This document shows positions 1-13,808 of a DNA stretch of 64,000 nt, piece after piece. Position 1 is the stretch's first letter. Every line of letters begins with the position of its first letter. Position numbers and translations under genes: made by a program. The notes below the pieces were generated by a model. The model was given only the letters and a program-made list of their open reading frames with translations, searched no databases and was not told the origin of the DNA. The stretch spans positions 13,770,764 to 13,834,763 of the forward strand of contig NC_088709.1 of NCBI RefSeq assembly GCF_963576615.1. The letters are read 5' to 3'. Source of the stretch: Watersipora subatra. Taxonomy: Eukaryota; Bryozoa; Gymnolaemata; Cheilostomatida; Watersiporidae.

Positions 1-1083
1 GCCGTTTCCATGATGCGGATATCTTACGGATTGACTCAAGCTTATGCATCATGCGTGTCATGGAAACATATAGTGATACAAACATCAAGCCATTAATTAA
101 GAACATTTTAGATAGAAGGAGCAACCCTTTAGTTTTTTAAAACTTTTTGTAAGACAAAACAATCCATGAAAATAATATTTTCACTTAATTGATAGTTAGC
201 AAGCCTTAGCTTGCTTTTTATCACTATAAAGTAGCTCTTCCAACTTTTGCAATTTTTTTTGACAATCTCAAAAATCCTTGCCTTTAGCAACGATTGGGGA
301 AAAAACGTTAAGGGCGTAGAATACCTACTTTTAACTCTTTCATTACCGCATTAAATTCGCTATTCTGACCAAATTAATTCAAAAGGACTTTTGAAAAATC
401 AATACACCATTAGTATTTAAGCAATATCTTGAGAATCAATCCATATTTTGTTTTACTGTAAAATGCATCTTATTCAGAACGAAATTTTCTACAAAATAAG
501 TATAAAATATTTTATTGACTCCCACTCTCACCAAATTTTTGACGCTTCCTTTGCATTGAACGAACGCGGTGAATTTTTGATCGCCACGTTGATAGCGACC
601 TGGTTTTCTCGTTTGAAAAATAATTTGAAATGGAATTGCTTAGTAACTGCTATTGCTTGGAATTGCTTGGCAACAAGGTTGTTTCGTTGGAGACCAAATT
701 TGATTGGTCTAGCTAATGTGTAGGCTTCGTAATGAAAAGAAAAGTGAAACGCTATTGATAAGCAGATACATCTGTTTACGGTCTGTACTTATATTGCCAC
801 GACACCCGATACATCGATGCATCGGCTTCGGTAGCGAGAAAGTTGAATAGAAAGAGTAAAAGTACTATTTTTCCGTACGAATGGCTGATACATACTATGA
901 GCATGTAGCCAATTAATTCTTCCTTCCTGTCAACATCCAACAACGGTGATCAATTACTGGCAAAACATAATGAAATTCCTAAAAGTGACTGATATGAACA
1001 ACCAAGGGCAGTCTTTAGTATAAACCAGATCTCACCCTTTAAATACTAAACCAGCAAAGGGATCCATTGTAGGAGATGCTCTC
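1..1083. other. AT-rich intergenic sequence, no gene seen
   Basis: The longest open frame here (448-723, +, 91 codons) has no recognisable motif and no splice context, so I read it as chance. No repeat family seen elsewhere in the window could be placed in this stretch. Confidence 0.5.
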
Positions 1084-1504
1084 CTAAAAACTGGTTCACG
1101 CTGTATCCTACATTTTCCTTTCGGTAGCCATCATCGATTATGTGAACCATAAAGCGAAAGGCATCGGCGAAGCAACGGATATGCATCGGGAAAGTTTGCA
1201 GTTGTCCAACTTTCCCGATATTTTGCCGAGCATCGACGACCGCCTTTACAATGTGAACCATTTCACCGATAGTAATTCGCAGATACCGTGATTTATGTTT
1301 TTCTTATTGTGACAGTTGCTATGGGATTAGCATTTGATTTGATCATGCAAAAACAAAGAGGTGTCTTCATGAAAAATTAAAAAGAAAAATGCTGATGCAA
1401 ACGCGGATGGGTTTGTGATAATGTGAACATCGTTATCATCGACGATCACCGAAGTATTGTGGCAGCAGCACTGAGATACGGTGATGATGTGTGAACCAGC
1501 CTTA
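1084..1504 (+). mobile_element. MITE family A, copy 1
   Basis: The stretch begins with a degenerate form of the terminal repeat AAGGCTGGTTCACACTATA and ends with GTGTGAACCAGCCTTA, its inverted counterpart. The interior shares long blocks with the cleaner copy at 11630-12077, for example the GGGAAAGTTTGCAGTTGTC and ATCGACGACCGCCTTT segments. No transposase is encoded. This is a non-autonomous DNA transposon relic. Confidence 0.7.
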
Positions 1505-2114
1505 CAGATAAATGCCATTGGACAAGCTTAATCTTCAAGATCAAACCTCTTAGATCTGAGCGTTTCCTGTCATCTGAGAATGGTACGAAATATGAAGCTT
1601 CAATGCATGGAAATTCCGTGTATAACAACATTCTTTCTAAGCAAGTCCTGGCCAGCTCATGCATGAAAGCAAAAGCCGAAGTAATCAAGGCCCTCCTATG
1701 TAAGAGAGGATCTCAACACTACTTCCTAGTAACTAGTAATTACGCTAACTAACTACTTGGTGCACGCAGCCGTTGATGCAAGTTTACGCGCAGTGATTTT
1801 TCGAAAACTTCTCCCTTAGATTGGCTACTGACTCAAGCCTGTGACAGCTTACAAAAGAGATGGTCAAATATCCTTGGCAATATCTTGAATGACTCAAACA
1901 GGCAACTTTTGCTTCAATATTTTAGTATTATCTGTAAATTTATTTTTACTAAAATTTAACTAATAGGTTTATATTAAGGGAGAGCGTCTGCTGTAAATTT
2001 TGATTGCAAAGCATCAATTTTAACTCTAAGTGACTCACAATTTTGAATAAAAATGCTATAAAACCTACAAAAAACAAGAAACTTTAATGCCAGGATTGAG
2101 CTTCGATTTAAAGT
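1505..2114. other. Intergenic sequence, nothing recognised
   Basis: AT-rich unique-looking sequence between two MITE copies. No gene, RNA or repeat could be supported. Confidence 0.4.
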
Positions 2115-2395
2115 TAGGCTGGTTCATACTGCTACATTATGTTGGGGTTGTCCTCTCATTGACTATTTGTCCACTATGTGCACCATAAACTGATGACATC
2201 ACCGAGGCAACGCGGATGTCGAAAAACATTGCGACTGTCAAACTTTCCTGATAGTTCGCCGTGCATCCACAACAGTCTGCGCAATGCGTACCTCTTCGGC
2301 GATGATTATTGGCTGTCGCAGATTGCTCGATCTATTATTCCATTCATGATAGTTGCTGCGGGACTAGGATTCCATTGTTTCCACGAACGCAATGT
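2115..2395 (+). mobile_element. MITE family A, copy 2 (3' end lost)
   Basis: It starts with a degenerate terminal repeat (AGGCTGGTTCATACTGCTAC) and keeps the diverged interior seen in copy 5 (12485-12845, inverted), including the block around GCGGATGTCGAAAAACATT. The expected right terminal repeat is missing. The 73-codon ORF across it is a by-product of the repeat. Confidence 0.6.
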
Positions 2396-2458
2396 ATAAC
2401 GGAAAATGTTATTCTGTGGATATCTTTATTCAGATATAAACAATAGATATGTAATAAT

Positions 2459-2544
2459 AAAGATATACCAAATGACTCACTCTAACAATAGAGATATGCC
2501 ATATGACTCACTCTAACAATAGAGATATACCAAAGACTCACTTT
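2459..2544. repeat. Tandem repeat, 31-bp unit, about 2.8 copies
   Basis: Successive units read AGAGATATRCCAWATGACT followed by CACTCTAACAAT. The last copy is shortened and diverged. Confidence 0.85.
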
Positions 2545-3123
2545 AATGAAAACTGGGTGAAATTTAAAGTAACCTCACTTATATAATATTTGTATTCTTG
2601 CTTTAGTTAGAGGTCTCCAGTTTTTATATTATCAGTGCGTAGTTGAAATTATACAAAAGTTATAATTAAATCATGACAAAATATTTCGGCTAAATTAAGG
2701 CAGCAATAAGGCGTACTTGTAGTTAACATGAAGAGGGCTGAATTGCATGCATAGCATATGTTGAGTATGCCGTAAAAGGTCGATCTCTTTGAAGTCGTGA
2801 AATATCACAATGTTTTTATCACCGCTTGCTATCGCCATATTTCTATGGATTTCAATAAATCCAAACTTCTTGTTAGTTATAACAAAAGATGTTCTGTAAT
2901 TTAAAATAAGCTGAAAATAATACTCAGGGGGTAAAAATTATTTGAGCACTTTCATATAGCACGGCAGCTTCTAACCAAATATCTGGCAGTACAACAACTT
3001 TTTTGAGTAGCCTCGCCTCCACTCACATCACTCCTTGAAACAGATGTTTATCATATATACAAACCACTAATCATCTATCCTCTCCCCACTGGCTGCCTGT
3101 CAGTATGTTTAGTACCATCGACT

Positions 3124-3446
3124 AAAGGCTGGTTCACACTATATCACCGTATGTTGGAGTTGTCCTTTCGGCATTCATCCTTGACTATGTCGACCGTGGA
3201 CCGATGGATACACCGCAAATACATCGGGAAAGTTTGCAGCTGTCAAACTTTTCCGATACTTCGCAGAGCATCCACGACTGCCTGTACAATGTGCACCATT
3301 TCGGTGATGGTAATTAACGGTTCCGGACAGCGTGATTTACTAGTATTTGATTCAATCACGCGAAAATAAAGAAGTTCCTTTGAGAAAAATTAAAAAGAAA
3401 AATGAGAACACTACGTCACAGAGTATTCGCTGTCAAACCAGCCTTC
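3124..3446 (+). mobile_element. MITE family A, copy 3 (internally shortened)
   Basis: The left end is intact (TAAAGGCTGGTTCACACTAT). The right end is decayed (AAACCAGCCTTCA). The interior matches copy 4 but lacks about 100 bp. A 22-bp sequence (GCAGCATATGCTGATCGCCATA) is repeated twice just outside, at 3468-3511. Confidence 0.75.
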
Positions 3447-3745
3447 AACCGTGTTTTCACCTGAGCAGCATATGCTGATCGCCATAGCAGCATATGCTGA
3501 TCGCCATAGCAGCCAGCTAGAGAAACAATCATGTGACATTTACAAAGCGCAGAGAGCTAGGTAAATGACCTATATGTAGGATTTTCGAACTTGATACTAA
3601 AGCTCTCACCCCCAGGTAGCCAATTGACTGAGTTTAAAAAGATCCTTAACAATGGCAATAAGATACATTTAGATGTACTATTATACTACTGGCCAATGTG
3701 TGATGCAAATAGTTAGATTGCTAACTTTTGCAATAAAGCAAGAGG

Positions 3746-4932
3746 TTACAAACAGGTTATAGATTTGGTAGGACAGTTCAAAGGCCAGGTGTCAATCTGC
3801 AGCAGACGCTGCAATAACAGGTGAACTTCCTATAATGTAAATTCCATTTAAGGTAAAGAATTCATGCAATTTTCGTTTCGTACCACGTAAAAAATTCCAT
3901 ATAGCATAAAGTATCAAGTCTGTGCAAATTCTCAAATTTAGTTTAATTAAAGAACAAGAGTCCCATAGCTAGCCTTAAATGTACTGTATTCTTTCTTGAC
4001 GTACTTGGGAGAGATAATGATAGGGGTTTATGGGGCATCTATTATATAGTTTGGGAAAATCTGGAAACGTATTAGGCGATTGACTTGTATTTTACTGTTC
4101 GTATAACATTAAAACCTTATAACGTAAATGTTCTTGTAACATAGTATTTATCCTGTGGGAGTGTCTACTGTAGTTATTTTTGTAATGAAACTATCTTATT
4201 ATAGCTGTGATCACAATCAACTGTATTTAACTAGCATAGGCGATGTCCATACCAGTGTAAAGCTATGTAGTATGTTTAAACATCCTGTGATCATAGGAGG
4301 TGCCTAGACGTACATAAACTATTTAGGATGAATTTGAGCATCGCTGGTCCTAACACTTTAGTTTACTAAACTCCCATGCTGGTAGTAACTGGCCGCACAA
4401 TAGAACATGACAAACAAAGGCAGTCATGAGACGAGACGCAGCTTAGATGTGACTGATAGAGTTCAATGACCTCTAACAATTTCTTATCCACTAACCATAC
4501 CCTGCACACTACATGCCTTGATCAGGGAAGAACTAGTGTTTTTAAATCTTACTTGTTAGTTTATTAGTTGCATCAGTTATAGACAAGCGACTATTACCAG
4601 GAATAGATTTAGACTAAAACCTACATAAAAACTGATATCAGTAGTATTGCACATCTTCGACAAAAACGATCTTTGGAATAAGTTATATAACTCTATGTAA
4701 AACTAAATTGACTAATTTCCTGGCCCGCTAGCAACAGCTAAGTGTTCCACTCATAGGAGTGCTAGTTAAAATGTTAGATTCTACTAACCTGTTCAATTAT
4801 ATGCGATAATTTGACATCAAACATGAGAAAACCATCAGATGTTCGACGAGCGACTATTTCATGTTGAGGAGAAGAACGACCTGACATAATGAAATGGCGA
4901 CGAGCAGAAGAAGCGCGAGCATCTGCAACCAT
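3746..4932 (-). CDS. Possible small two-exon gene, function unknown
   Basis: I do not recognise this gene. The proposed first exon (4789-4932) starts at an ATG that is the first after an in-frame TAG. It stays open for 48 codons (it begins MVADARASSARRHF and ends FDVKLSHIIEQ) and closes at a good donor, CAG|GTTAGT. Its sequence is richer in GC and CpG than its surroundings. A phase-compatible second exon may lie at 3746-3829, after TTATAG, adding 27 residues (starting EVHLLLQRLLQ) before a TAA. The joined product would be 75 residues and basic at its N-terminus. No membrane segment or signal peptide is evident. The first exon looks coding to me; the second is much less certain, and the true gene may use other downstream exons. 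It could also be a decayed repeat. Confidence 0.3.
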
Positions 4933-5240
4933 CTCCAGCAGACTAAGCAATGATGATAACTAACCAGATTCGTGTCCAATGGCCAGTGCAGGCTTTGTCA
5001 TCGCTTCGAGTAACCCAATGACTGCCGAGCAATGACTCACTGTTGATCTCTTACCCTGCTTAGACAGCCAAGCTCAACTTACTCCCAGATAGACGGCAAG
5101 TCGTGCAGGCTAAAGATAGGCTGATGTCATTGGCCTAAGCAGAGAATGACGTGTAGTGGACAAGTGATTGCATCTAGCGAGCGTAACGAGTGCGCGCTGT
5201 TAGTTTAACGGCAGGGGCGTATAAACAAATTTTGTGTAAT
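4933..5240 (-). promoter_or_regulatory. Possible 5'UTR and promoter region of the 4.9-kb candidate gene
   Basis: This segment has clearly higher GC and more CpG (for example GCGCGCACTCGTTACGCTCGC on the minus strand) than the AT-rich surroundings, and lies directly upstream of the candidate first exon. No TATA box is evident. This is inference from composition and position only. Confidence 0.2.
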
Positions 5241-5799
5241 TATCAAGCAGCCTTTTACTTTTCTGTGTCCTCTGTACCATTTCCGATAAAATCTTTAAAC
5301 AATTTTTCAACTTGTAATGTGTAAAATTTTCATAAAAGAGGACATTATTAAATAATAATGGCTATTTAAGGTCAATAAACAGAGATAACCCATTCAGGTT
5401 AAGCAGGGCCACTGCTGAAGCGATTTGATACGCCAGACTAACCTTTTATCGAGGTTATTGACCTCAGCTTGATTAATCTACTATTAAAAGGAATACATAT
5501 GAGCCGGCTATCGCGTTTTATTGATTTCCTGATTAGGAAGCACTTTATGTTCAGAAACTCTTTGCTTGCCCCCATTGCCTGAAAAGTCAGGCATCAAAAG
5601 CCAGCAACAGTGCTAACTTACTGATGCCAGCAAAGGTATTTGTATCCGTATAAAGGACAAAATATATGATCAATTCATTGGTCCAGCAATTTTTAAATTT
5701 CACAGGGACAGACAACTTCTCTATATAGTTTGTTAGTTATAAATCTATAGGCTATACATAAATTGTAAAAATTGCTTCCTCACTCAGATTAACCCAAGT
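5241..5799. other. Intergenic sequence, nothing recognised
   Basis: AT-rich, with only short open frames. No repeat family could be assigned. Confidence 0.4.
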
Positions 5800-6460
5800 G
5801 GGTAGTAATATCTACTCAAGTTCTGGTCTCCTACCAGATACCTGGGTGTTTGAACATTCACCTCAATATCCTAGCCGTTCACACTATCACACTTTTTTGC
5901 AACTCCCTTGTGTTGATTGTTGCAGCTATTATTGCACCCAAAGCTCCGATGACAAATGGAATTACAGTTGTTCTTGCATGTCAGCACTTTTCAATCTCCT
6001 CTCCGAGTGGCAGATATTTCTCAACTTTTTCTTTTTCTTTGCTAGCAATGTTGTAGTCATCGGGTACTGCTATATCTATTATAGTAGCCTTCTAGCTCTC
6101 CTGGACCACCACCCCGAAAGCTGGCTAGTTTTTCAAGATATGTTTGTCTGTCTGGGACGTAGAAGTCCAGGAGTATCTTAGCATCGTCATTCTCATTGAC
6201 CTTCCCTGGAGCTTCCTACCAGTGTTGCGGTTTATTGAGGCCATACTTACTGCATAGACATCTGTATACTACACATGTGATATAATTGTGAGGCTTAGCA
6301 TATGCATACCCGCTCAGTATATGCGCATCAGACTAGCTACTTGCATCCACTTGCACGGTCTTGAGTAGACTTGGAGGATCTCAGGTGCATCTTTGCACAG
6401 TCTGCATCTAGGATCCTTTCTAGTGTGATAGATCTGTCTTCAAATTATATATATAGTACA
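5800..6460 (-). mobile_element. LINE relic, C-terminal end of a reverse-transcriptase ORF
   Basis: Read on the minus strand in several frames, the conserved C-terminal module of a common invertebrate non-LTR retrotransposon appears in order. First comes a zinc-knuckle-like region ([12 protein letters not shown]), then ENDDAKILLDFYVPDRQT, IAVPDDYNIASKEKEKVEKY and finally a TTVIP-like segment preceding GALG-type residues. Stops and frameshifts break it throughout. The 127- and 68-codon plus-strand ORFs over it are shadows. The reverse transcriptase core is absent, so this is a dead fragment. Confidence 0.75.
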
Positions 6461-6467
6461 ACCCATA

Positions 6468-7423
<956 letters not shown>

Positions 7424-7800
7424 TAGCTGTGCTATCCGGTATTGCCCAGGTATTAACGATCAGCTTATAAACAATGAGAGATAATGAGAGTTGCCTGACG
7501 CTCACTATTAGCATGGCACATTGTCAATGAAAAATTTCAGTAAGCTTACTAATAAGAGCTACGGTTTCCATGGAGCTACGCTATGACTCTACGCCATGAC
7601 CTAAAGCGCTAGCCTATTTGCTTCCATATAGATACATATATTGCTTATCAAATCGACCAAGCTCTGTGGTTCAGTGTTAGTAAGGCAGTCAACTGGGGAA
7701 CGGGAGGTACAGAGATCAACTCTTCTGCTATACGAATCCTTTATCCCAAGGTTTTAATAGCTATAGCTGAACACGCATATACACACAAACTTCGAGAAAT
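7424..7800 (+). mobile_element. tRNA-derived SINE, family S1, copy 1
   Basis: It shares a head (ACTAGCTGTRCTAYCCGGY), a middle (ATCAGCTTATAAACAATGAG, then GTAAGCTTACTAATAAGAGC) and a tRNA-like part with copies at 22180-22600 and 35894-36250. The tRNA-like part has an A-box-like CTCTGTGGTTCAGTG and a B-box-like GGTACAGAGATCAACTC. It is a non-coding retroposon. Confidence 0.7.
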
Positions 7801-10800
7801 GTATATATAAATTGTAGCTTGCAAGCATGAGTCTAAAGAATTTATAAAGGAACATACAGAAATGAGGTCACATATTTTACCGACGCTACGACACACATGG
7901 GGACTTATTAAATATCAATGGACTCTACCCGACTCGACTGTCATGCGCCCCCAAAGTACTCTGACAAAGGCAAAAAACTGAAGTCGACCTATGCTTTTTC
8001 AGACTTCACTTTGCAGAGTTTCCATTGTCTGTACAAAATCCAGGGTGGAGACGATTGTCCGATGAGACCGTGTTTGTCTGAAGAATAACAACTTTGACCG
8101 ATAAGTGGCTCTCACGATAGACGATGTAGATGTAAATGTAAACGGATGAGTTTTTCACACACCTTGCCAATGTTTAGTTTGTTGATGTTACCGTTATTAA
8201 TATTATACTGTACTCTATTGCGGTTATAACCATATTATACTTTCTATACACTGCATATGCATATTGTACCATATTGTAGCCGACAAGTATGCGTACGAGA
8301 CAATATGGACTGTTTAATGTACGGTACAGCACTCACTTTTCAGTTTTCGGACGTTTTCAATGTCTAGACAGTCCAGTTTGTATGTTCTGTAATTTTCCTA
8401 CAATTGTGAAGAAAGCTCAATTTAAATCCAAAAATCTTTTTTCAGTATTTGTGCCATCAGCTCCGATTTCACCAGCATGTGAAGAAGATTGATGTCACGA
8501 TGTTATAGCCTGATCTATAGACTTAGAGCTAATAACAGTCCTTGGTAAGTATCACTAATGCTCATCTTATTATCAAGTTTTAGAATTATCATTGTTATCT
8601 TGTTATTAATATGAATTTTTATTACTTCGTCTATTTATTCATGATGCAGTATAAATAATGATCAAACGTTTCTGAAAATCATTTATTAGTTAAATATTGA
8701 TCGAACAGAGTGAAGATTGATCAATAGCAATACCTACAGTGCCAGTTGTCTGTGATGGTTGGTAGACCAACCAAGTCAAGTATGCAAAGCAGCAAATACT
8801 AGTTATATTGTTCCTATAGTATGTTAGTCAAGTGTACTTTTTGTCTGTAAAATATATACTTTTTAGGAGGATAATTCATGTATAAGACGTTTGCAGTGAT
8901 ACATTTGTCTATTCATTGTGTTTCACCAAGTACATTATGGTGCAGTCTAGTTAGAGAACATAATGATGGTCCCCAGTTTCAGGCAAGTCTTTCAGATTTT
9001 CTGTTCAGAACATTAAAGTATAAAATAGTATTCTATTAGATTGCCTCTATTTGGAGTTCATGTGTTCGTCTTTGCTTCCAAAACTACTTAGAGCCTAAGC
9101 CTTTAAAAGAAAGTATTTTTTAGCAAGAAAATGCCACCAGAATACAATGTAGAGGCACCAATCTTGACATCAGCTTGGCCAATGTGTGACCGAAAAATGC
9201 CTTCTGTAAGTCCCCGACCAACAGCTTGTATACAAAATGTTGTTGTATTAAAAACTGTTATTTGATCTACTGACATCAAAATCATTGCTGAACAATCAAA
9301 TTATTATAAAAGAATTATAAAATGCTGTCAGTTAATCTTTAATAATCAATAATATATCTTCTATTGATGATGCGAAGACCAATAGATTTGATGTAGTAGA
9401 CACTGTTCAAATTTTAGAATCATCTCATATAGAGTACGCATTGAGAGTAAGCTTCAATCCCGCTTCTATTGAAATTAATAGTTGGAAAGCATGATCTTTC
9501 TAACACATACTTCTGTGTGCTATACACTTTCCAATAGATCTGAGATCTAATGGATTGTGTTTGTTTGATATGTATATACGGTATATGTCGATATATCATG
9601 AATCTAAAATGAAATTAAATGAAGAATAAATAATAAAAGGCGACGGCGTATTTGGTAGTATATTAGAATAACATTCAATATATACAATATATATACAAAT
9701 AATACATAGCAGGCAAATGACAATAAGCATGACTATGTAACAGATATAAAAAAGAAATATGAATACATTTGAATAAGACCAGCATTTGAATGGAGACACA
9801 GCATTAAATATAAGAATGATAATAAAATAAAAAAGGCATTCTGTATCGTAATGATATTAGTAAAAAATAGAATGTGTTACCTTGTTAGCATTTTCTCTAG
9901 AAATGCAATAAAGATTGTCCTTGCTGTGATATATAACATAATAAGTATTCTTGATTGCGCTTTATGATACCCCTTTACTTTAGCTCCCGTGAGTAATGTG
10001 TATATTACTCATCGTCAAATATAGCCTACTGATAGTAAAACACAAGTTACTAGCTTGAGTTATACAATATGAATGCTTGAGGTAGTCAAAAAGTAGTCAA
10101 GTATTGCTGCTGATTGCCAACGAATCACAATTCCGATTACAAACCAAATAGGCTACATAAGAGTTGAAACTCTTATACTCCCATACTCTAAACGGAGACA
10201 AGGTTGGGTGAAATCAAAACTCTATGAGTGAAAGTGCTTTGTTTGCTGTTTTTTGAGAAAAGCTGATGGGCAGAAAACTTGTATTAATTTGTGTGAGTGG
10301 TAAGGAAAAAGATGATAAGAAGTTTTCAATAAAGACTTTGCTGAGATAAACATTTATTTTCTTGGATTGTCTTCTAAAATTTATATAATCAAACAGTAAT
10401 AATAATGTTAACAGATAACATAAAACCAAGTTTTTAAACTATTATGCAAAATACCATGACTAAGAAATGCATTGCAGAAAATATTAATTATGTCGTAGCC
10501 TCCTTGCTGGAGTGCTACAAACTGATGGATGAGTTTTGTGAAGTTGCATCTTGTAGAGTTTTTACACGTCTAGATGCGTGTATGTGCGGGTTGTCTAATG
10601 AAATGTTTTGAATAGTTCTGACCACGTTCTGGCTCAGCTTTATTTAATTACGGATTTAGTAGTAGAATATATCAGTGGAACATGGTGAAACCTGTAGTAA
10701 AAACAGCTATGAGTGAAAAATAAGTGATAATAAGTTGATATGCTTTATAAATTTTGCCTACTCAGCACGTAATGAATTATGACAAACCATAGAAAATACA

Positions 10801-11156
10801 AACAACGGTATAAAGATACATATGAACTATAATAAAAGTTGAACAATAAAAAAGCAAAAATTACCCATTTCCTTCCTTAAACAACCCCTGGCTGCTGAAA
10901 CTTACTGATTACTAGTTTACAGCTTGCGCTGTCAGGCTTTGGATGTTTCAAATGAGGCAGTATAATGTATTGTGGAGGATTTTACTGTGCCACTTTCTCG
11001 GTTACCCACAAGCCGAGTAAATCACGAAGACAGAGTTGTTATCTGAGCATACAATGTATATTTACATGATAAATATATTTGTATTCATACAACAAGGTTC
11101 AGCATACATACATAAATAATAAACAGTAAGAGAATATAGTGTCTATCGTATGCAGA
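7801..11156. other. Intergenic sequence, nothing firmly recognised
   Basis: About 3.3 kb of AT-rich DNA with only short, unsupported open frames on both strands. A loose inverted repeat lies at about 9480-9535 (TTGGAAAGC / CTTTCCAA). No splice-supported exon stood out. Confidence 0.4.
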
Positions 11157-11265
11157 GAGCTGCGCTGCTTTGCCTGCTTTGCCTGCTTTGCCTGCTTTGC
11201 CTGCTTTGCCTGCTTTGCCTGCTTTGCCTGCTTTGCCTGCCTGCCTGCCTGCCTTTTCCTTTGCC
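11157..11265. repeat. Tandem repeat of 9-bp unit TGCTTTGCC
   Basis: About nine to ten copies of TGCTTTGCC are followed by TGCC repeats. The 9-bp period gives leucine/cysteine or alanine/leucine/proline repeat ORFs in two frames. I treat these as fortuitous. Confidence 0.95.
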
Positions 11266-11629
11266 TGCTTTGACTGCCTTATCTTCTTCGCTCTTTGTTG
11301 GCTCCGCCCACTTGCAGTTTCGATTCCCGCGGTAACATTTTGTGGCTACTTGACCCGCGTCACTCCTATCCTTATTGCCGGCCCAGCCTCCGGGCGAGAG
11401 GGGGAGGCCCGGCCCGGCAATCGACCGTCACGCTGGCACCCGCTCTGCTCGTGATGCTCTTTCCTCACAGTATATTGGGTCACATGACTGCCAAATATAG
11501 ATATTAAAATGAGGGTTTGAGGATGCATCACACGCTTTTGTGGCCTACATCAAAGGAATGAGAATGAGTGACAAGGCTGACTCAGAAACATTACACATGC
11601 AAAGCTCTACTGGTGGATACTTGTGCCTA

Positions 11630-12077
11630 AAGGCTGGTTCACACTATATCACCATTAGTCAGCGTTTTCCTTTCGGCGTTCGTCGCCGATTATGTGAACA
11701 GTAAACCGATGGCATTGACGGAGCATCATGTCGGGAAAGTGTGCAGTTGTCAAACTTTACCGATATTTCGCCGAACATCGACGACCGCCTTTCAAATGTG
11801 AACCATTTCGGCGATGTTAATTCACTGCCGCGGATGGCGTGATTTATTCATATTCGTTTATGATAGTCGCTGCGAGACTAGTATTTGATTCAATCACGCG
11901 AAAATAGAGGTTTCTTCGCGAAAATTTGAAAAGAAAAATGAGAGCACTACGTTATGGAGTATTTCCTGATGCAAATGCGGATAGGTTTGTGGTAGTGTGA
12001 ACATTGTTATCATCGACGATCACCAAAGTGTTGTGGCATCAACGCCAAGATATGGCATTATAGTATGAACCAGCCTT
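11630..12077 (+). mobile_element. MITE family A, copy 4 (best preserved)
   Basis: Perfectly placed terminal inverted repeats: left AAGGCTGGTTCACACTATA, right TATAGTATGAACCAGCCTT, flanked on both sides by TA, the likely target-site duplication. It is 448 bp long with no coding potential. Use it as the reference copy for the family. Confidence 0.85.
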
Positions 12078-12484
12078 TACTCAACTTGATTTCAACCTAC
12101 CAGGTATTAAATTAAAAGATATTTGAAAAGTTCCAGGCTTGTAAATGAAAACAGACAGTCAGAAAATCCTGTCTCGCTAGCTCCAACCCTGGCAAGGTCA
12201 TGGAGAAATGTACTGCAGTACAATCGTTGCGTAAACAGCTCAAACCTTTGTTAGTCACACCACAAAGCCCAAACCAGGCACAGCATGGGCTATACGTGAC
12301 ACGAATAACGGCTGATTAGCTTATGATAGATTAAATCTATTTTAGAATGCAAGTTGAAGCTGACTTTTATGTTTTAGCAAGACAACGCCGGCAACAATAT
12401 GTCCAGAGCAGAGTGATCAATTGCTGAATCTACCTATTGCTCTGTATGTGGATATTAATCTCACAATACTTTGGTGAGCATCTG

Positions 12485-12845
12485 TAATAACGGTGTTCAC
12501 AATATCACAAACCCATCCGTGTTTACATGAACAAATAGTCTGTGGTATAAAAATCTCATTGTCCAATGCAGTTGCGGAAACGATGGAATACTAGTCCTGC
12601 AGTAACTGTCACGAAAAATATAGATCGAGCAATCCATGATGACCAATCGCCATCACCGAAGAGGTACAAATTGCACAGGCTGTCATGGATGTTCGGAGAA
12701 CTATCGGGAATGTTTGATAACTGCCATCTTTCTTGACATATCCGTGTTGCCTCAACGATGCCGTAGGTATACGGTGCACATAGTAGTTGAATAATCGACA
12801 TACCTACAATACCAACATACAGCAATATACTGTGAACCAGCCATT
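12485..12845 (-). mobile_element. MITE family A, copy 5 (inverted, related to copy 2)
   Basis: The right edge reads ACTGTGAACCAGCCATTA, the terminal repeat in inverse orientation. The interior matches copy 2 on the opposite strand. Both carry the same diverged internal block, so they form a subfamily. Confidence 0.65.
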
Positions 12846-13032
12846 AGTGTGATGAAATGCCTTGTACTCTTGTAACTATTTAAAATCTAACAGAAATCTA
12901 AGGTTTACACTGTTGAGTAAAGTAATGCCGACTGACACCAACGTGCCACTCTTACAATTACAATAAAAAATGTTTTACTGGTTCAATTATCATTTATTGA
13001 TCTTTTGACCAGCCCAACATTGCTGTAAGATA

Positions 13033-13808
13033 CAGTCAAACTCGGATAACTCGCCCTTGGATAGCTCGAACACGTGGTTAATTCGAACGGATTTGTTTGG
13101 TCCGTTCCCCCGCAATGATAAATTACTTTAGATAGCTTGAACTTAACATCATTAACTCGAACAGCTTTTTGCCCAAAGGCTACCATGACAAATGTTATAC
13201 TTTTAGAACTTCACTTTATTCTCAACCATAGAGATAAACCTCAACTTTTAGTAGTTCTTAGGCATCGTTATTACCATCATCAGCAAAATATTTTCATTAC
13301 CGGTAACGACTTTTCTAAAGGTTGCCAAAAATCAAATTTTACCAAACATCCGCTTAGAGATGGCCCTTCGAAAGCATGGAAAAGCGTAGTAACCTTCGGA
13401 TAAACTTAAAGTAAAATCGGCAAAATTGATCTTGGTTAAAACGCTCAGGAAAAAAAGATGTCTTTTATCTGAGTGTTTTAACCGCGATCAAGTTTTGCCA
13501 ATTTTAATCTGAGAGTGTCCTGACAGTCACATCACCTAAAACAACAAACAAATCTCCAGTGATAGAAAAATATCTATAGGCCTACCTTCCGATTAAATTT
13601 TTTAAATTTTACATGAGAGGCCCTTTAACTTGCAACAAGCAATCTATGCTTTTGATTTATATATAGTTTGTATATGTACATGTATTTACTGATAAGTACA
13701 TGCACTTGTGACAGTGCTCTGATAATTTGAATGTTTTGATAACTTCAACACTTTCGCTCGGTCCGGTGAAGTTCGAGTTGTGAAGTTTGAGTTATCCAAG
13801 TTTCACTG
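13033..13808 (+). mobile_element. Non-autonomous pogo/Tigger-like element P1
   Basis: The terminal inverted repeats start CAGTCAAACTCGGATAACTCG and end GAGTTATCCAAGTTTCACTG, with TA on each side as expected for pogo-type TA target duplication. A second inverted feature (ATCTTGGTTAAAACGCTC with its complement) lies inside. A second copy is at 21265-22086. No transposase is present. Confidence 0.85.

Noticed and set aside
5798-6181. 127-codon plus-strand ORF
   Set aside because: It is the shadow of a decayed LINE RT on the minus strand, whose motifs are recognisable there.
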